From NCBI RefSeq assembly GCF_027532945.1, contig NZ_JAPZTZ010000014.1:62001-126000 (forward strand): a stretch of 64,000 bases of DNA, given 5' to 3'. Origin of the DNA: Phreatobacter sp. GTDB lineage: Bacteria; Pseudomonadota; Alphaproteobacteria; Rhizobiales; Phreatobacteraceae. This document shows, piece after piece, positions 1 through 11,554 of the stretch. The position numbers and the translations under genes are program-made. The notes beneath the pieces are model-generated. The model saw nothing but the letters and a program-made list of their open reading frames with translations, was not told where the DNA came from and made no database searches. Position 1 is the stretch's first letter. Each line of letters begins with the position of its first letter.

Positions 1-95
1 TTCCTCCCGGATGATCGTTGATCTGCAGTAGGCCGGGGCGCACAGCGCAAGGGAAGCCACGGGCGCGCATGGCCGGCCGCCGCTTTGCCGTTGCC

Positions 96-2996
96 TCACG
101 CCGCCTGGGCGAGCGCGGCCTTGAGCAGCTTGGTCGCCTGGTCGGCGGTCATCGGCTCGCCGAAGGCAAAGCCCTGAGCATAGTCGCAGCCGAGCTGGAA
201 GAGTTCGACGGCATCCGCGTCGCTCTCGGCGCCTTCGGCCACCACCTCCATCCCGAGGTCCTGGCCGAGCGAGATGATGGTCCGCAGGATAACGGGGCGC
301 ACGCCGCGCTGGTCGGCACGCACGAAGCTCTTGTCGATCTTGATCGTGTCGAAGGGGAAGCGCTGCAGGTAAGACAGCGAGGAATAGCCGGTGCCGAAAT
401 CGTCGAGCGACAGGCCGGCGCCGAGTTCGCGGATGCGCTGGAGCATCTGCGCGGCATATTCCGGGTTCTCCATGACGAGGCTCTCGGTGAGCTCGAGCTT
501 CAGCGAGCCGCGGGCCACCGTCGAGCGCGACAGCACGCCCTTGATGTCCTGCAGGAGGTCGTGGCGCAGCAGCTGGCGGCTCGACACATTGACCGAGACG
601 AAGAGCGGCGGGTCGAGCGCCATGAGCTGCTGCCACGAGGCGAGCTGCCGGGCCGAACGGTCCATGACGAAGAGGCCGAGCTCGACGATGAGGCCCGTCT
701 CCTCGGCGATGGCGATGAACTCGCCCGGCGGCAGGCGGCCGAGGCGCGGATGGTCCCAGCGCACCAGCGCCTCGAAACCCGCGAGGGTGCGGTCGGCAAG
801 GCGCACCACCGGCTGGTAGACGATGGCGATCTCGTTGCGCTCCAGCGCCCGCCTGAGGTCGCTTTCCAGCGCCAGCCGGTCGCTCTTTACCGCCCGCAGC
901 GCCGGCTTGAACACCTCGATGCGATCGCCGCCGAGCCGCTTGGCGTGATAGGAGGCAAGCTCGGCATCCTTCAGCAGGTCGTCACGCTTGACCTGCGTCC
1001 CGTCGGCCAGCGCGATGCCGATGGAGCCGGTGAGGAAAATCTCGCGGTCGCCGAAGGCGATGGGCGCGCGCAGCGCCTTGCGGAGCGTCTCGGCAAAGCC
1101 GGTGATGCGCTCGGGTGTGCGTTCCGAGACGAGGATGATGGCGAACTGGTCTCCGGCGAGGCGGGCCAGCGTGTCCTGCGGCTTGATCAGGCGGGCAAGG
1201 CGCCGCGACACGCTGAGCAGGATGGAATCGCCCACCGACATGCCGACGGAATCGTTCACCTGCTTGAACCGGTCGATGTCGAGCACCATGACGGTCGGCC
1301 GGCGCCCATCCTCGGCGGCGAGGCTGGTCAGCGAGGCATCGAGGCGGTCGAGGAAGAGCTCGCGGTTCGGCAGGCCGGTGAGATTGTCGTGGACGGCATC
1401 ATGGAGCAGCCGCTCCTCCGCCGCCTTGAACTCGGTGATGTCGGCGAGCGTACCGACGAGGCGCACCACCTCGCCGTCAGACCCGACGACGGGCCGGGCG
1501 CGCAGCACCATCCAGATGAAATGACCGTCCGCCGCGCGCAGGCGGAACTCTTCGACCAGCCGGCCGCGGCGATGTTCGACCACCGTGTCGAGGGTCGAGC
1601 GGATGCGATCGCGATCGGCGGGATGCAGCGCCTCGACGAAGCGGGTGGCGACGCCCTCGAGCGTGCCGCGCTTCAGGCCGAGCTGCGGCTCGAGCTCCGG
1701 CCCGACCCAGATGCGGTTGGTGCCGACGTCCCAGTCGAAGATGACATCGCCCGCCCCGGTCAGCGCCAGCGCCTTGCGTTCGGTATCGGAGACGAGGCCG
1801 CGCGGCACGCCCGCGCCGGAGAAGGCGTGCTGCATCACCGTGAAGCCGATGAGCATAACCAGCAGCACCAGCGCGCCGAGCATGGCGGGGGCGGCGATCT
1901 CGTTGTTGAGGCGGCCGGATACCATCAGAAGCGCCGCGCCCGACCAGACCATGAACAGGACCCAGGTCGGCAACAGGTTGATGGCGCGGTCGTAACGCAG
2001 CACCGAGAGATAGACGAGGATCACCGTGCCGAGGATGGTCACCGCGCCGATGCCGAGGCGGGCGATGCCGGCGGCAATCGACGGGTCGAACCAGGCAACC
2101 GTGAGCATGCCGCCGGCGAAGGCCAGCCAGACCGCCATGAGCACGGTGTAGCGCACGTGCCAGCGGTTGAGGTCGAGATAGGCGAAGAGGAAGATCATCA
2201 ACGTCGCCGAGAGGATCGCCTCCGCCACGGCGCGCCAGAAGGCGACGACCTCCGGCGCCAGTTCCATCACCCGCGTCCAGAAGCCGAAGTCGAGCGCCAG
2301 CGTGCCGAGAACCGCCCAGGCGAGGAGCGCGGCGGCCGGGAACATCAGCGAGCCCTTCACCACGAAGAGGATGGTGAGGAACAGGGCGAGCAGGCCGGCA
2401 ATGCCGAGGATGATGCCGCGGTAGAGGGTGAAGGAGTTCTCGCGGTCCTTGAAGGCGTCCGGCTGCCACAGTGTGATCTGCGGAATGCGCGGATCATGCA
2501 GCTCGGCGACGAAGGTGACGGTGGTGCCGGGGTCGAGCGTGATGAGGAACACGTCCTGGTCGACGGCGGTCTGCCGCTCCGGCCGGAAGCCCTGGCTGGG
2601 GGTGAGCGAGACGAGGCGCTGCGCGCCGAGGTCCGGACGCAACAGGCCTGAGCGGATCAGCCGGTAATGCGGCACGACGACAAGGCGATCGACCTGCTCG
2701 TCCGTGGCGTTGGAGAGGGTGAAGACGCCCCAGACCGAACTCGAATCGGTGCGGGTCTGGCGCACCTCCATGCGGCGGACGATGCCGTCGCTGCCGGGGG
2801 CGGTCGGCACGGAGACGCGGTCGCCCTCGCCCTGCACGAAGGTCAGGGCGCGACCGAGATTGATGGCCGGCGAGGTGGCCGTCACCGCCACGGCATCGAC
2901 GCCCTGCGCCAGCGCCGGCGCAACGGCCGGGCCGAGCGCGAGGATCACCAGCGCCAGCAGTCGGGGGAGAAGGGAAAACGTCGTCCGCACGAGCAT
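96..2996 (-). CDS. Membrane-anchored PAS-GGDEF-EAL cyclic-di-GMP protein
   Basis: Predicted to hydrolyse cyclic di-GMP in response to a periplasmic or membrane cue. From the ATG at 2996 it has 966 aa: a signal peptide (first ~31 residues), a periplasmic region to about 160, a seven-helix 7TM-DISM-like block to about 370, a PAS domain (~410-530), a GGDEF domain (~535-695) and a C-terminal EAL domain (~700-955). The EAL motifs are intact ([29 protein letters not shown]), so phosphodiesterase activity is likely. The GGDEF signature reads AGDQF, which suggests a cyclase-dead, perhaps GTP-sensing domain. A TTG 31 codons upstream is in frame, but the ATG directly precedes the signal peptide. It stands alone, with no partner beside it. 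Confidence 0.88.
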   Translation of the reverse strand: MLVRTTFSLLPRLLALVILALGPAVAPALAQGVDAVAVTATSPAINLGRALTFVQGEGDRVSVPTAPGSDGIVRRMEVRQTRTDSSSVWGVFTLSNATDEQVDRLVVVPHYRLIRSGLLRPDLGAQRLVSLTPSQGFRPERQTAVDQDVFLITLDPGTTVTFVAELHDPRIPQITLWQPDAFKDRENSFTLYRGIILGIAGLLALFLTILFVVKGSLMFPAAALLAWAVLGTLALDFGFWTRVMELAPEVVAFWRAVAEAILSATLMIFLFAYLDLNRWHVRYTVLMAVWLAFAGGMLTVAWFDPSIAAGIARLGIGAVTILGTVILVYLSVLRYDRAINLLPTWVLFMVWSGAALLMVSGRLNNEIAAPAMLGALVLLVMLIGFTVMQHAFSGAGVPRGLVSDTERKALALTGAGDVIFDWDVGTNRIWVGPELEPQLGLKRGTLEGVATRFVEALHPADRDRIRSTLDTVVEHRRGRLVEEFRLRAADGHFIWMVLRARPVVGSDGEVVRLVGTLADITEFKAAEERLLHDAVHDNLTGLPNRELFLDRLDASLTSLAAEDGRRPTVMVLDIDRFKQVNDSVGMSVGDSILLSVSRRLARLIKPQDTLARLAGDQFAIILVSERTPERITGFAETLRKALRAPIAFGDREIFLTGSIGIALADGTQVKRDDLLKDAELASYHAKRLGGDRIEVFKPALRAVKSDRLALESDLRRALERNEIAIVYQPVVRLADRTLAGFEALVRWDHPRLGRLPPGEFIAIAEETGLIVELGLFVMDRSARQLASWQQLMALDPPLFVSVNVSSRQLLRHDLLQDIKGVLSRSTVARGSLKLELTESLVMENPEYAAQMLQRIRELGAGLSLDDFGTGYSSLSYLQRFPFDTIKIDKSFVRADQRGVRPVILRTIISLGQDLGMEVVAEGAESDADAVELFQLGCDYAQGFAFGEPMTADQATKLLKAALAQAA

Positions 2997-3149
2997 CCGT
3001 CGAGGCTTGGCCGTGAGCGCTGGTTCTGCAACAGGCGGCACGCCATGAGCCCCGTGTGTGGCGCCATTGCGGCGCTCGTTCGTACGCAACGTTCGAGACT
3101 TAGACTCGCGGGGTGGTAACCGGCAAGGGCATGGCGGCGAATTCGCCTC

Positions 3150-4268
3150 TCAATCCAGCGATTTCGCATGAATCTCGAAGGCTTGCGGACGGATCGCGGT
3201 CCCGGCGCCGGGGCGCTCCGGACGCATCACGTCACCGTTGGTCACGGTAACCGGCTCCTCGAAGCAGGTGCGGATCCACGGGATGTATTCGAAGGAGGTG
3301 GTCGCCGGGTGCCAGAAGGACAGATGGACATGGACCTGGCCCATGTCCCCGGCATGGGCGACGACCGGCAGCCGCGCGGCATGGGCGGCCTCCGCGACGC
3401 GGATATACTCGGTGATGCCCGCGAGCCTTGCGACGTCCGGCTGGACATAGTGCATGGCGCCGCGGCGAATGAAGTCGAAGAAGGCCTCCGCCGTATAGAG
3501 CTGCTCGCCGAGCGCCACCGGCACGCCGCCCTCGGCGCAAAGGCGCACATGGCCCTCCACGTCGTCGTACCAGAGCGGCTCCTCGAACCAGAGGAGGTCG
3601 AGGTCCCGGGCCGCGCGGGTGAAGCGCAGGCAGGTCGGCAGGTCCCAGCGGCCATTGGCATCGGTGGCGATGGTGACGCGGTCGCCGACCGCGCGGCGCA
3701 CAGCGGTGAGCCGGGCGATATCGCGGCCGATATCCGCGGAGCCGACCTTCACCTTGATGCCGCGGAAGCCCTCCTCCTCCACCGCGCGGCGGGCGCCGGC
3801 GACGAGATCCTCGTCGGAGAGCGACAGCCAGCCGATATCGGTGTTGTAGGCGGTGAGTTGCTCTGAGGTCGCCCCGCCGAGCAGCTTCCAGAGCGGCAGG
3901 CCGGCGGCCTGCGCCTTCAGGTCCCACAGCGCCACGTCGACGGCGCCAAGGGCCAGATGGGCGATGCCGGCGCGGCCGATCCATTGCAGCGGAGGGTGGC
4001 GGGCTACCTTCTGCCACAACCGCGTCACGTCGCGCTCATCCTCGCCAATGAGGAGGTCGGTGAGGGAGGTGGCGATGCAGCGGGCAATCAGCCGATCCCC
4101 GGCAATGTCCGCATGGGTGCCGGTGAAACCGGTGCCGACAAGCCCCTCGCGGGTGTGGATGCGGCAGCCGACCACGCCCCAGTGGGAGAGGGTGTGGGTC
4201 GAATCGGAGATCGAGGAGCCCGTCACCGGCACGTGCAGGATGAAGGGCTCGATACGGCTGATGGTCAT
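3150..4268 (-). CDS. Mandelate racemase/muconate lactonizing enzyme family protein
   Basis: Enolase-superfamily enzyme of 372 aa. These enzymes abstract a proton alpha to a carboxylate, as racemases, dehydratases or cycloisomerases on sugar acids and similar compounds. Visible: an N-terminal capping domain, the KVKVG lysine pair of barrel strand 2, metal ligands in [13 protein letters not shown] and GEQLY, and a late [11 protein letters not shown] segment that can supply the catalytic His. The ATG at 4268 fits the usual N-terminus; an in-frame TTG lies five codons upstream. The substrate cannot be read from context: the neighbours are an EAL protein and ftsH. Confidence 0.86.
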   Translation of the reverse strand: MTISRIEPFILHVPVTGSSISDSTHTLSHWGVVGCRIHTREGLVGTGFTGTHADIAGDRLIARCIATSLTDLLIGEDERDVTRLWQKVARHPPLQWIGRAGIAHLALGAVDVALWDLKAQAAGLPLWKLLGGATSEQLTAYNTDIGWLSLSDEDLVAGARRAVEEEGFRGIKVKVGSADIGRDIARLTAVRRAVGDRVTIATDANGRWDLPTCLRFTRAARDLDLLWFEEPLWYDDVEGHVRLCAEGGVPVALGEQLYTAEAFFDFIRRGAMHYVQPDVARLAGITEYIRVAEAAHAARLPVVAHAGDMGQVHVHLSFWHPATTSFEYIPWIRTCFEEPVTVTNGDVMRPERPGAGTAIRPQAFEIHAKSLD

Positions 4269-4353
4269 GGGGCGCCCCGCCAAAGGTCGGGCGGAGTGTG
4301 GGCGCGCCTGCGGATGCGCTCAAGGCAGCCGGAGGGGGAGCCTGCCCCAAACG

Positions 4354-4380
4354 AAAAAGGCGGGCATCGCTGCCCGCCTT
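4354..4380 (-). terminator. Intrinsic terminator of ftsH
   Basis: A perfect 10-bp stem (arms 4357-4366 and 4371-4380, loop TCGC) lies 23 nt past the ftsH stop. On the minus strand it is followed by a run of five T. It ends the cpoB-tilS-ftsH block. Confidence 0.85.
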
Positions 4381-4402
4381 GTGCATTCGATCAAGACCTC
4401 GA

Positions 4403-6322
<1,920 letters not shown>

Positions 6323-6424
6323 CGCGTGTCCATCCCCAGGGTCTCACCGCGGACGCGGCGCCGAAGCGGCGCGCTATCCGTGCTCATGCCCGATGCGTCA
6401 TGCGGCATTACCCGTACCTGCTCA

Positions 6425-6453
6425 ATGTAGGAGCCCGCCGGGGACTTGCCAAG
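6425..6453 (-). promoter_or_regulatory. RpoH (sigma-32)-type promoter for ftsH
   Basis: On the minus strand CTTGGC (6448-6453) is separated by exactly 17 nt from CTACAT (6425-6430). This matches the alphaproteobacterial heat-shock pattern CTTG-N17-CTATAT closely. It lies about 100 nt upstream of the ftsH ATG and outside any gene. FtsH is heat-induced in many proteobacteria; its use here is inferred. Confidence 0.6.
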
Positions 6454-6520
6454 GAGCAGCCGTTCAACCGTTCACGCGTTTGGGACCCAAACCCGAGAGG
6501 CGGTCAACCGTTCCCTACCA

Positions 6521-7558
6521 TCATTTACGGGGAGAGCGGCGCGCCGGCTCACGTGCCACGATGACGCGCCCCTGCGGCGAGACCGAAACCAGCGCCCCCT
6601 GGAGGTTGCGGCGCAGCGCCTCGCCGCCGGCAATTGCCATCAGCACCTCGCCGGTGAGCGCCTCCAGCGCTTCGAGCCTCGCATCGACCTCCGGGTCGCC
6701 GAGGGTGGCGATGGTATCGGCCAGCAGGCGCAGCACGTCGACGAAGGGCGCCTCCAGCCAGGCCAGCCCGTCATAGGCCTGCGCGCCCTGCGTGCCCGCC
6801 GGCTGCATCGTCGCCTCGGCGAGCCGGGCGGCATGGTGGGCGCCGGCGGCATCGAGCATCTGCATGCGACCTGCGAGAATGGCGAGCCTTTCGGCGTCGA
6901 GCCCCTCCCCTGCGAGGTCGCGGAAGAGGCGGCGGATGCGGACGCGGGTGAATCGCGGGTCGTCGTTCGAGGGGTCGTGCACGGGCGTGAGACCGGCGGC
7001 GCGCGCCGTTGCGGCCAGCCGCGCCTTCGGCACGAAGAGGAAGGGACGCAGCAGCGCAAGTCCGTCGCGCTCGGCTGTTGCCGCCATGCCCTTGAGGCCG
7101 AGCGGACCGGAGCCGCGCACCAGACGCATCAGCACCGTCTCGGCCTGGTCCTCGCGGTGATGGGCGAGGACGATCCCCGTCGCGCCCTTCGCGCGGGCAT
7201 GGGTCACGAGCAGGCGGTGGCGGGCGTCCCGCGCCGCCTCCTGCAGGCCGGTCGCAGGCTTGTCACCGTCCCAGGCAAGCACGGCCGCGGGCAGGCCGAG
7301 GCGGCCGGCCGTTTTCACCACCATGGCGCATTCGCCCGCCGCTTCCGGCCTCAGGCCATGGTCGACGCTCGCGACGTGAAGGACAGGGCCCTCACCGACA
7401 AGCGCGCGCCAGCGGGCGGCAGCGACCATCAGGCCGAGCGAATCGGGGCCACCGGACACCGCAAGGACAAGGGCGGGGTGGCCGTGGAAGGATGACAGGA
7501 GGTCTTGGATCTCGTCGTCGTCGAGCGGGGCCTCGGCCACCGGCTCAGCAGCTGGCAC
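6521..7558 (-). CDS. tilS: tRNA(Ile)-lysidine synthase TilS
   Basis: Adds lysine to cytidine 34 of the CAU-anticodon tRNA(Ile) so that it decodes AUA; essential in most bacteria. 345 aa with the N-type PP-loop SGGPDS at 35-40 and the conserved VDHGLRPEA and HHREDQAET motifs. The GTG start at 7558 overlaps the end of cpoB by 14 nt, so translation is probably coupled. Short for the family, as in other alphaproteobacteria that lack a large C-terminal domain. Confidence 0.95.
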   Translation of the reverse strand: MPAAEPVAEAPLDDDEIQDLLSSFHGHPALVLAVSGGPDSLGLMVAAARWRALVGEGPVLHVASVDHGLRPEAAGECAMVVKTAGRLGLPAAVLAWDGDKPATGLQEAARDARHRLLVTHARAKGATGIVLAHHREDQAETVLMRLVRGSGPLGLKGMAATAERDGLALLRPFLFVPKARLAATARAAGLTPVHDPSNDDPRFTRVRIRRLFRDLAGEGLDAERLAILAGRMQMLDAAGAHHAARLAEATMQPAGTQGAQAYDGLAWLEAPFVDVLRLLADTIATLGDPEVDARLEALEALTGEVLMAIAGGEALRRNLQGALVSVSPQGRVIVAREPARRSPRK

Positions 7559-8555
7559 GGCGCTGCTCGCTCACCACCGCCGTCTTCGTCGCGGGGGCGG
7601 CATTCGGGAACTTGCGATTGAACTCGGCATAGGCGGCGCAGGCGGCCTCGCGCTCGCCGAGGGCGTTCAGCGACTGGCCAAGGCGCAGAAGGCTCGACGG
7701 GGCGCGGCTGGCGCGGGGAAAGTCGGTCGAGACCTTGAGGAACTGTTCGGCCGCCTCGCGATACTGGCGGCGCTGGTACATGGTCTCACCAAGCTGATGC
7801 GTGGCATCGCCAACGAGCCGGTCGCGTGGGTGGTTCTGCAGGAAGGCGCGCAGGGTGATTTCCGCCTGCTCGTAGTCGCGGCGCGAGATGAAGGCGACAG
7901 CGGCGTTGTACTCATCACGCGGCGAGGACGCGATAATCGGCTGGGTGCCGGTGCTACCGGTGGAGGCCACCGCACCAGGGATGGCGGACCGCGGCTCGGC
8001 CGGGGCGAGCGAGGGATCGGCCGCAGCCCGTCCGGCGAGCTGGCCGAGATCGAGCGGCTGGGCACCGCCGGCGCCACCGGCAGCCGCGCTGCGCGGCGGC
8101 GCGGCATTGGAGCCGGGGGGCAGAGTGCCGAGGTCGCGCGGCGCGCCGGGAGCGGCCTGCTGCTCGGACGGGTCGAAGACGTCCGATCGCCGCTGCGGCG
8201 GCTGCCCCTGTTGCTGCTGTTGCTGCGGCGGCTGGCCAGCCGGCTGCTGCGTCTGCGGCCGGCGCGCCCCACCGCGGGCATTCTCAAGCTCGTTGAGGCG
8301 GAACTCGATATCGGCCTGCATGCGGCGCTGCTGGTCCTCCATCTGGCGGACCCGGAACTGCGACTGTTCCAGCTGGCCATTGAGCGAGCGCACCAGCGCC
8401 TCAAGGCGCTGGATGCGGTCCATCAGATCGGCGGCGCTCTGCGCACGGGCCGGGGCGACCGCGAGCCAGAGTACGAGGAGGGCGGAGCCGCCCACCATCG
8501 CCGCGATGTCGAACCGGAACCAGGCCCTCGCCACCCGTCCCATCATCATTGTCAT
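7545..8555 (-). CDS. cpoB: Tol-Pal system protein CpoB (YbgF)
   Basis: Periplasmic partner of TolA that coordinates outer-membrane constriction with peptidoglycan synthesis in E. coli. 336 aa: signal peptide ending near the ARAQ cleavage site, a coiled coil (~45-95), a long Gln/Pro/Ala-rich linker, and C-terminal TPR repeats (~215-325). The final residues run on to a terminal cysteine. It lies downstream of pal, as usual, and overlaps tilS. Confidence 0.93.
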   Translation of the reverse strand: MTMMMGRVARAWFRFDIAAMVGGSALLVLWLAVAPARAQSAADLMDRIQRLEALVRSLNGQLEQSQFRVRQMEDQQRRMQADIEFRLNELENARGGARRPQTQQPAGQPPQQQQQQGQPPQRRSDVFDPSEQQAAPGAPRDLGTLPPGSNAAPPRSAAAGGAGGAQPLDLGQLAGRAAADPSLAPAEPRSAIPGAVASTGSTGTQPIIASSPRDEYNAAVAFISRRDYEQAEITLRAFLQNHPRDRLVGDATHQLGETMYQRRQYREAAEQFLKVSTDFPRASRAPSSLLRLGQSLNALGEREAACAAYAEFNRKFPNAAPATKTAVVSEQRRASC

Positions 8556-8620
8556 CCCTTCAGCCCGAGCAGCGGAAATTCACGCGGGGAATTGGGCGAG
8601 ATTTCGGCCCATTTCAAGCG

Positions 8621-8651
8621 AAAACGGCGCCCGGTGGGTCCGGGCGCCGTT
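8621..8651 (-). terminator. Intrinsic terminator after pal
   Basis: A perfect 12-bp GC-rich stem (8623-8634 with 8640-8651, 5-nt loop) lies between pal and cpoB. On the minus strand it is followed by four T. It should uncouple abundant pal mRNA from the cpoB-tilS genes, or act as a partial attenuator. Confidence 0.75.
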
Positions 8652-8674
8652 GTCTGATGCCGTATGCGGACGGA

Positions 8675-9169
8675 TCAGGAGCCGGCGCCGCCAGAGAGCA
8701 CGGTGACCGTGCGGCGGTTCTGCGACCAGCAGGAGATGTCGTTACAGACCGCGACCGGGCGCTCCTTGCCGTAGGAGATGGTGCGCATGCGGGCCGAGGA
8801 CACGCCGCGGGCGGCGAGATAGTCGCGCACCGTCTGGGCGCGGCGGGCGCCGAGGGCAATGTTGTACTCGCGGGTGCCGCGCTCGTCCGCATGGCCCTCG
8901 ACGGTGAAGGAATAGCGGTTGTACTGGTTCAGCCAGACAGACTGCTTGTCGAGCGTGGCGCGGGCCTGGGGGGTCAGCTCAGAGGAATCGGTCTCGAAGA
9001 AGACGCGGTCGCCGACATTGACGACGAAGTCCTGGGCGCTGCCCGGGGTCGCCGCACCGGCGCCGGCACCAGCCTGGTTGGTGGGGTTTTGGGCGCAGGC
9101 GCCGAGCACCAGCCCGAACGCCATGATGGCAGCAAACTTCAGATTGCGGCCCAGAGCCATGGTCAGCAT
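8675..9169 (-). CDS. pal: Peptidoglycan-associated lipoprotein Pal
   Basis: Outer-membrane lipoprotein that binds peptidoglycan and TolB. 164 aa from the ATG at 9169, which has an AGGAG ribosome site about 7 nt upstream. The lipobox is LGAC with the lipidated Cys at residue 25, followed by a low-complexity Ala/Gly linker and an OmpA-like domain (SFTVEGHADERG, NIALGARRA). The frame stays open 68 codons upstream, but that part has no lipobox and is not coding-like. Pal is separated from tolB by about 3.8 kb, which is unusual. Confidence 0.96.
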   Translation of the reverse strand: MLTMALGRNLKFAAIMAFGLVLGACAQNPTNQAGAGAGAATPGSAQDFVVNVGDRVFFETDSSELTPQARATLDKQSVWLNQYNRYSFTVEGHADERGTREYNIALGARRAQTVRDYLAARGVSSARMRTISYGKERPVAVCNDISCWSQNRRTVTVLSGGAGS

Positions 9170-9550
9170 GATGGTCTCCTTGACCTGAAAATGTGACGGC
9201 ACCTCTAACAGGAGGTCGGTTAATCGAACCTTCCGCGGAAGAGCCGATCCGGGCCCGTCGCCTTCACCAGCGCCGGTCCGATGCGTCACATCCAGGTGGT
9301 TATCGTCCTGAATGATCTGTTCTTTTTGCGATCGCCCGGACGGTGAGGCGTTAAAACCTCGCTGCCCGGCCAATCGCCGGAATGGTCAACCATTGGTTAA
9401 TGGAAGCCCGGAATTCGTCGTGTCGGCGCGTGACGCACTGCGACACCACCCCCGCATCGCGGCGGAGCGTGACGAGACTGTGGCAAGCAGGTGGCCGTGG
9501 GGAGAAGCAAGCCACCTGCGAAGCCCTTCATGGCGACTGTTGCGCAAATG
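9170..9550. other. 382-bp gene-free region upstream of pal
   Basis: This is the pal leader and promoter region, at the left edge of the MATE cassette. It is richer in A/T than its neighbours. It holds a CtrA-like box (9385-9400). I see no open frame with a ribosome site and no terminator. Confidence 0.6.
9385..9400 (-). promoter_or_regulatory. CtrA-like box upstream of pal
   Basis: Minus strand TTAA-CCAATGG-TTGAC, one mismatch to TTAA-N7-TTAAC. It is about 216 nt upstream of the pal start. Regulation by CtrA is inferred. Confidence 0.4.
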
Positions 9551-10927
9551 TCACGTTGGCCGGCGACCCCAGGGGGTGACCCACAGCGCGAGGACCGAGC
9601 CGGCGCCGTAAATCGCCATGGCGAAGCCGACCAGGGCGAACATGGCCCAGGGCTGCTGGTCGGTGGCAACCAGGGCCCATCCCCCGAGCGCGATGACGAC
9701 GAGCCGCGCCGTGCCGGCGAGAACCGGACCGATCACCCTCCCCGCACCCTGCGCCGCAAAATAGAGGCAGAGGCCGAGGCCGAAGAAGCCGAAGCAGGGA
9801 CCGGCCCAGGTCAGATAGGACGCGGTGGCGGCGATGACGGCGGGATCGCGCGTGAACAGGCCCGCCCAGGCTTCGGGAAAGAACCAGCCGGCGATCCCCA
9901 CCGCACCGGTGACGAGGAAGGCCATGGCCCCGCCCGTCCAGGCGGCGCGGCGGGCGCGGGCGGCGTTCCCCGCGCCGATCGCCATGCCCACCATCGGCAC
10001 CAGCGACACACCGATGGCGAAGGTGACGGGGATGAGCAGGAACTCGAGCCGCGAGCCGATGCCATAACCGGCAAGCGCCGCATCGCCGAAGCGCGCGACG
10101 AGGCGCGTGAGGATCAACACGGTCAGCACCGATTGCAGCGAGGAGACCATGGCGATGGTGCCGACCTTCAGGATATCGGCAGCATGGTCCCAGCGCGGCC
10201 GGACGCCGACCAGCGGCAGGACGAACCGGCCGCGCCCCGAGCGCAGCCAGGCCAGAAGGGCGAAGGCGCCGAGGCCATAGGCAATGACCTGACCGGCCGC
10301 GACACCGGCCATGCCGAAGCGCGGGATCGGCCCGACGCCGAGGCCGAGGCCGCCGCCGATCACCACCTGCAGGCCGGCGACCGCCAGCAGGATCACGGAT
10401 GGCACAACCATGTTGCCCATGCCGCGCACGACCGAGGCGAGGAGGTTGCACAGCCAGATGGCGAGCGCCCCGACGAAGACGACGTTGGAATAGGTCAGGG
10501 CCTCTGCCAGCGCCGCACCGCGGCCGCCGAGGAGAGCATAGAGCGCCGGGCCGACGCCGACGAAGAGCAGGCTCATGCCGATCCCGCCCCCGAGTGCGAT
10601 CAGCACGGTGTGGAAGGCGAGCGAGCGGGCCCGCTCGATGTCGCCGGCGCCGAGCGCCCGGCTGACCGCGGACGACACGCCGCCGCCCATGGCCCCCGCC
10701 GACATCATCTGCTGCAGCATCACCACCGGAAAGACCAGCGCCATGCCGGCGAGCGAGGCCGTGCCGAGCAGCCCGACATAGGCGGTCTCGGCGATGGCCA
10801 CGGCGGCGGTGGCCACCATCGCCATGAGGTTCGGCGTCGACAGCTTGAGGATCGTCGGCAGGATTGGCGCGGAGAGGATCGGATTGGCGCGCGGCGCGGC
10901 AGGGGCGGAGACAGCGGGGGCGGTCAT
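9551..10927 (-). CDS. MATE family efflux transporter
   Basis: Multidrug/toxin extrusion transporter of 458 aa, normal for NorM/DinF relatives, with about 12 hydrophobic helices in two homologous halves. These proteins export cationic drugs or metabolites using Na+ or H+ gradients. The ATG at 10927 starts just before the first conserved segment; the frame is open 46 codons further but that part overlaps marR. The gene follows marR with 43 nt between, so the MarR protein probably controls it. The pair lies between tolB and pal, where most relatives have no gene. Confidence 0.9.
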   Translation of the reverse strand: MTAPAVSAPAAPRANPILSAPILPTILKLSTPNLMAMVATAAVAIAETAYVGLLGTASLAGMALVFPVVMLQQMMSAGAMGGGVSSAVSRALGAGDIERARSLAFHTVLIALGGGIGMSLLFVGVGPALYALLGGRGAALAEALTYSNVVFVGALAIWLCNLLASVVRGMGNMVVPSVILLAVAGLQVVIGGGLGLGVGPIPRFGMAGVAAGQVIAYGLGAFALLAWLRSGRGRFVLPLVGVRPRWDHAADILKVGTIAMVSSLQSVLTVLILTRLVARFGDAALAGYGIGSRLEFLLIPVTFAIGVSLVPMVGMAIGAGNAARARRAAWTGGAMAFLVTGAVGIAGWFFPEAWAGLFTRDPAVIAATASYLTWAGPCFGFFGLGLCLYFAAQGAGRVIGPVLAGTARLVVIALGGWALVATDQQPWAMFALVGFAMAIYGAGSVLALWVTPWGRRPT

Positions 10928-10970
10928 GATGTCGAGCTCCGCGGCGCAGATCGGGCTGGAATGTCGGGTG

Positions 10971-11426
10971 TCATGGCTCGGCAGCCGGAACGGTGCCGAG
11001 CCGGGCGAGTGTGTCATCGAGGTGCAAGACGAGGGCGGTGCTCGCCTCCTCCCCAAGCGCGGCACGAACCTCGGCCTGCGCGGCTTCCCAGCCCTTGCGG
11101 GCGCTCTTCAGCAGGGCGCGGCCAGGCTCCGTCAGGGCGAGGCGGCGGGTGCGCCGGTCGGCGGGGTCGGGGGTCAGCGTCAGCAGGCCGCGCCGTTCCA
11201 GCGGACGGAGGGCGCGCGTCAGGGTCGTCGGATCCATCACCATCCTGTCGGCGAGCTGGCCGATGGACGGCGCGTCACCCGCCCGCACCTGCGCCATCAC
11301 CCCGAACTGGCTGATGGTGAGGCCATGCGGCTCCAGGTGGCGATCATAGATCTGCGAGACCCGCCGCGTCGTCCGCCTCAGGCGCGCGCAGATGCAGGGG
11401 AAGGCGGTTGCCGGACCAACGATCAT
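10971..11426 (-). CDS. MarR family transcriptional regulator
   Basis: Winged-helix repressor of 151 aa. The core is DAPSIGQLADRMVMDPTTLTR (helix-turn-helix, ~52-72) followed by the wing PADRRTRRLALTEPG. MarR proteins usually repress an adjacent efflux gene and release DNA on binding a phenolic or drug ligand. It is first in a two-gene unit with the MATE transporter and has a palindrome just upstream of its start, consistent with autoregulation. Confidence 0.92.
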   Translation of the reverse strand: MIVGPATAFPCICARLRRTTRRVSQIYDRHLEPHGLTISQFGVMAQVRAGDAPSIGQLADRMVMDPTTLTRALRPLERRGLLTLTPDPADRRTRRLALTEPGRALLKSARKGWEAAQAEVRAALGEEASTALVLHLDDTLARLGTVPAAEP

Positions 11427-11438
11427 GGTCTCATCATT

Positions 11439-11454
11439 AGCTGCATATACAGCT
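11439..11454 (-). promoter_or_regulatory. Candidate MarR operator
   Basis: AGCTG-CATATA-CAGCT, 5-bp inverted arms around an AT-rich core, starts 13 nt upstream of the marR ATG. The size and position suit a MarR dimer. The 128-bp gap also contains the promoter of the divergent secreted protein at 11555. Confidence 0.5.
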
Positions 11455-11554
11455 TATGCCATCGCGATGACGCGGAGCTGACCTGCGTCTTCCCCTTGAT
11501 CGGGAGCGGGTGCGCGCCCTACCCTCTGGCCCGGCGCTCTCACAAGGTCCCGCC

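Noticed and set aside
1-95. Possible 3' end of another gene at the left edge
   Set aside because: No frame with coding character; I see nothing in it.
18-2651. 877-codon open frame on the plus strand
   Set aside because: Exact antisense of the EAL/GGDEF gene; His/Arg/Glu-rich composition typical of antisense GC-rich frames and no domain.
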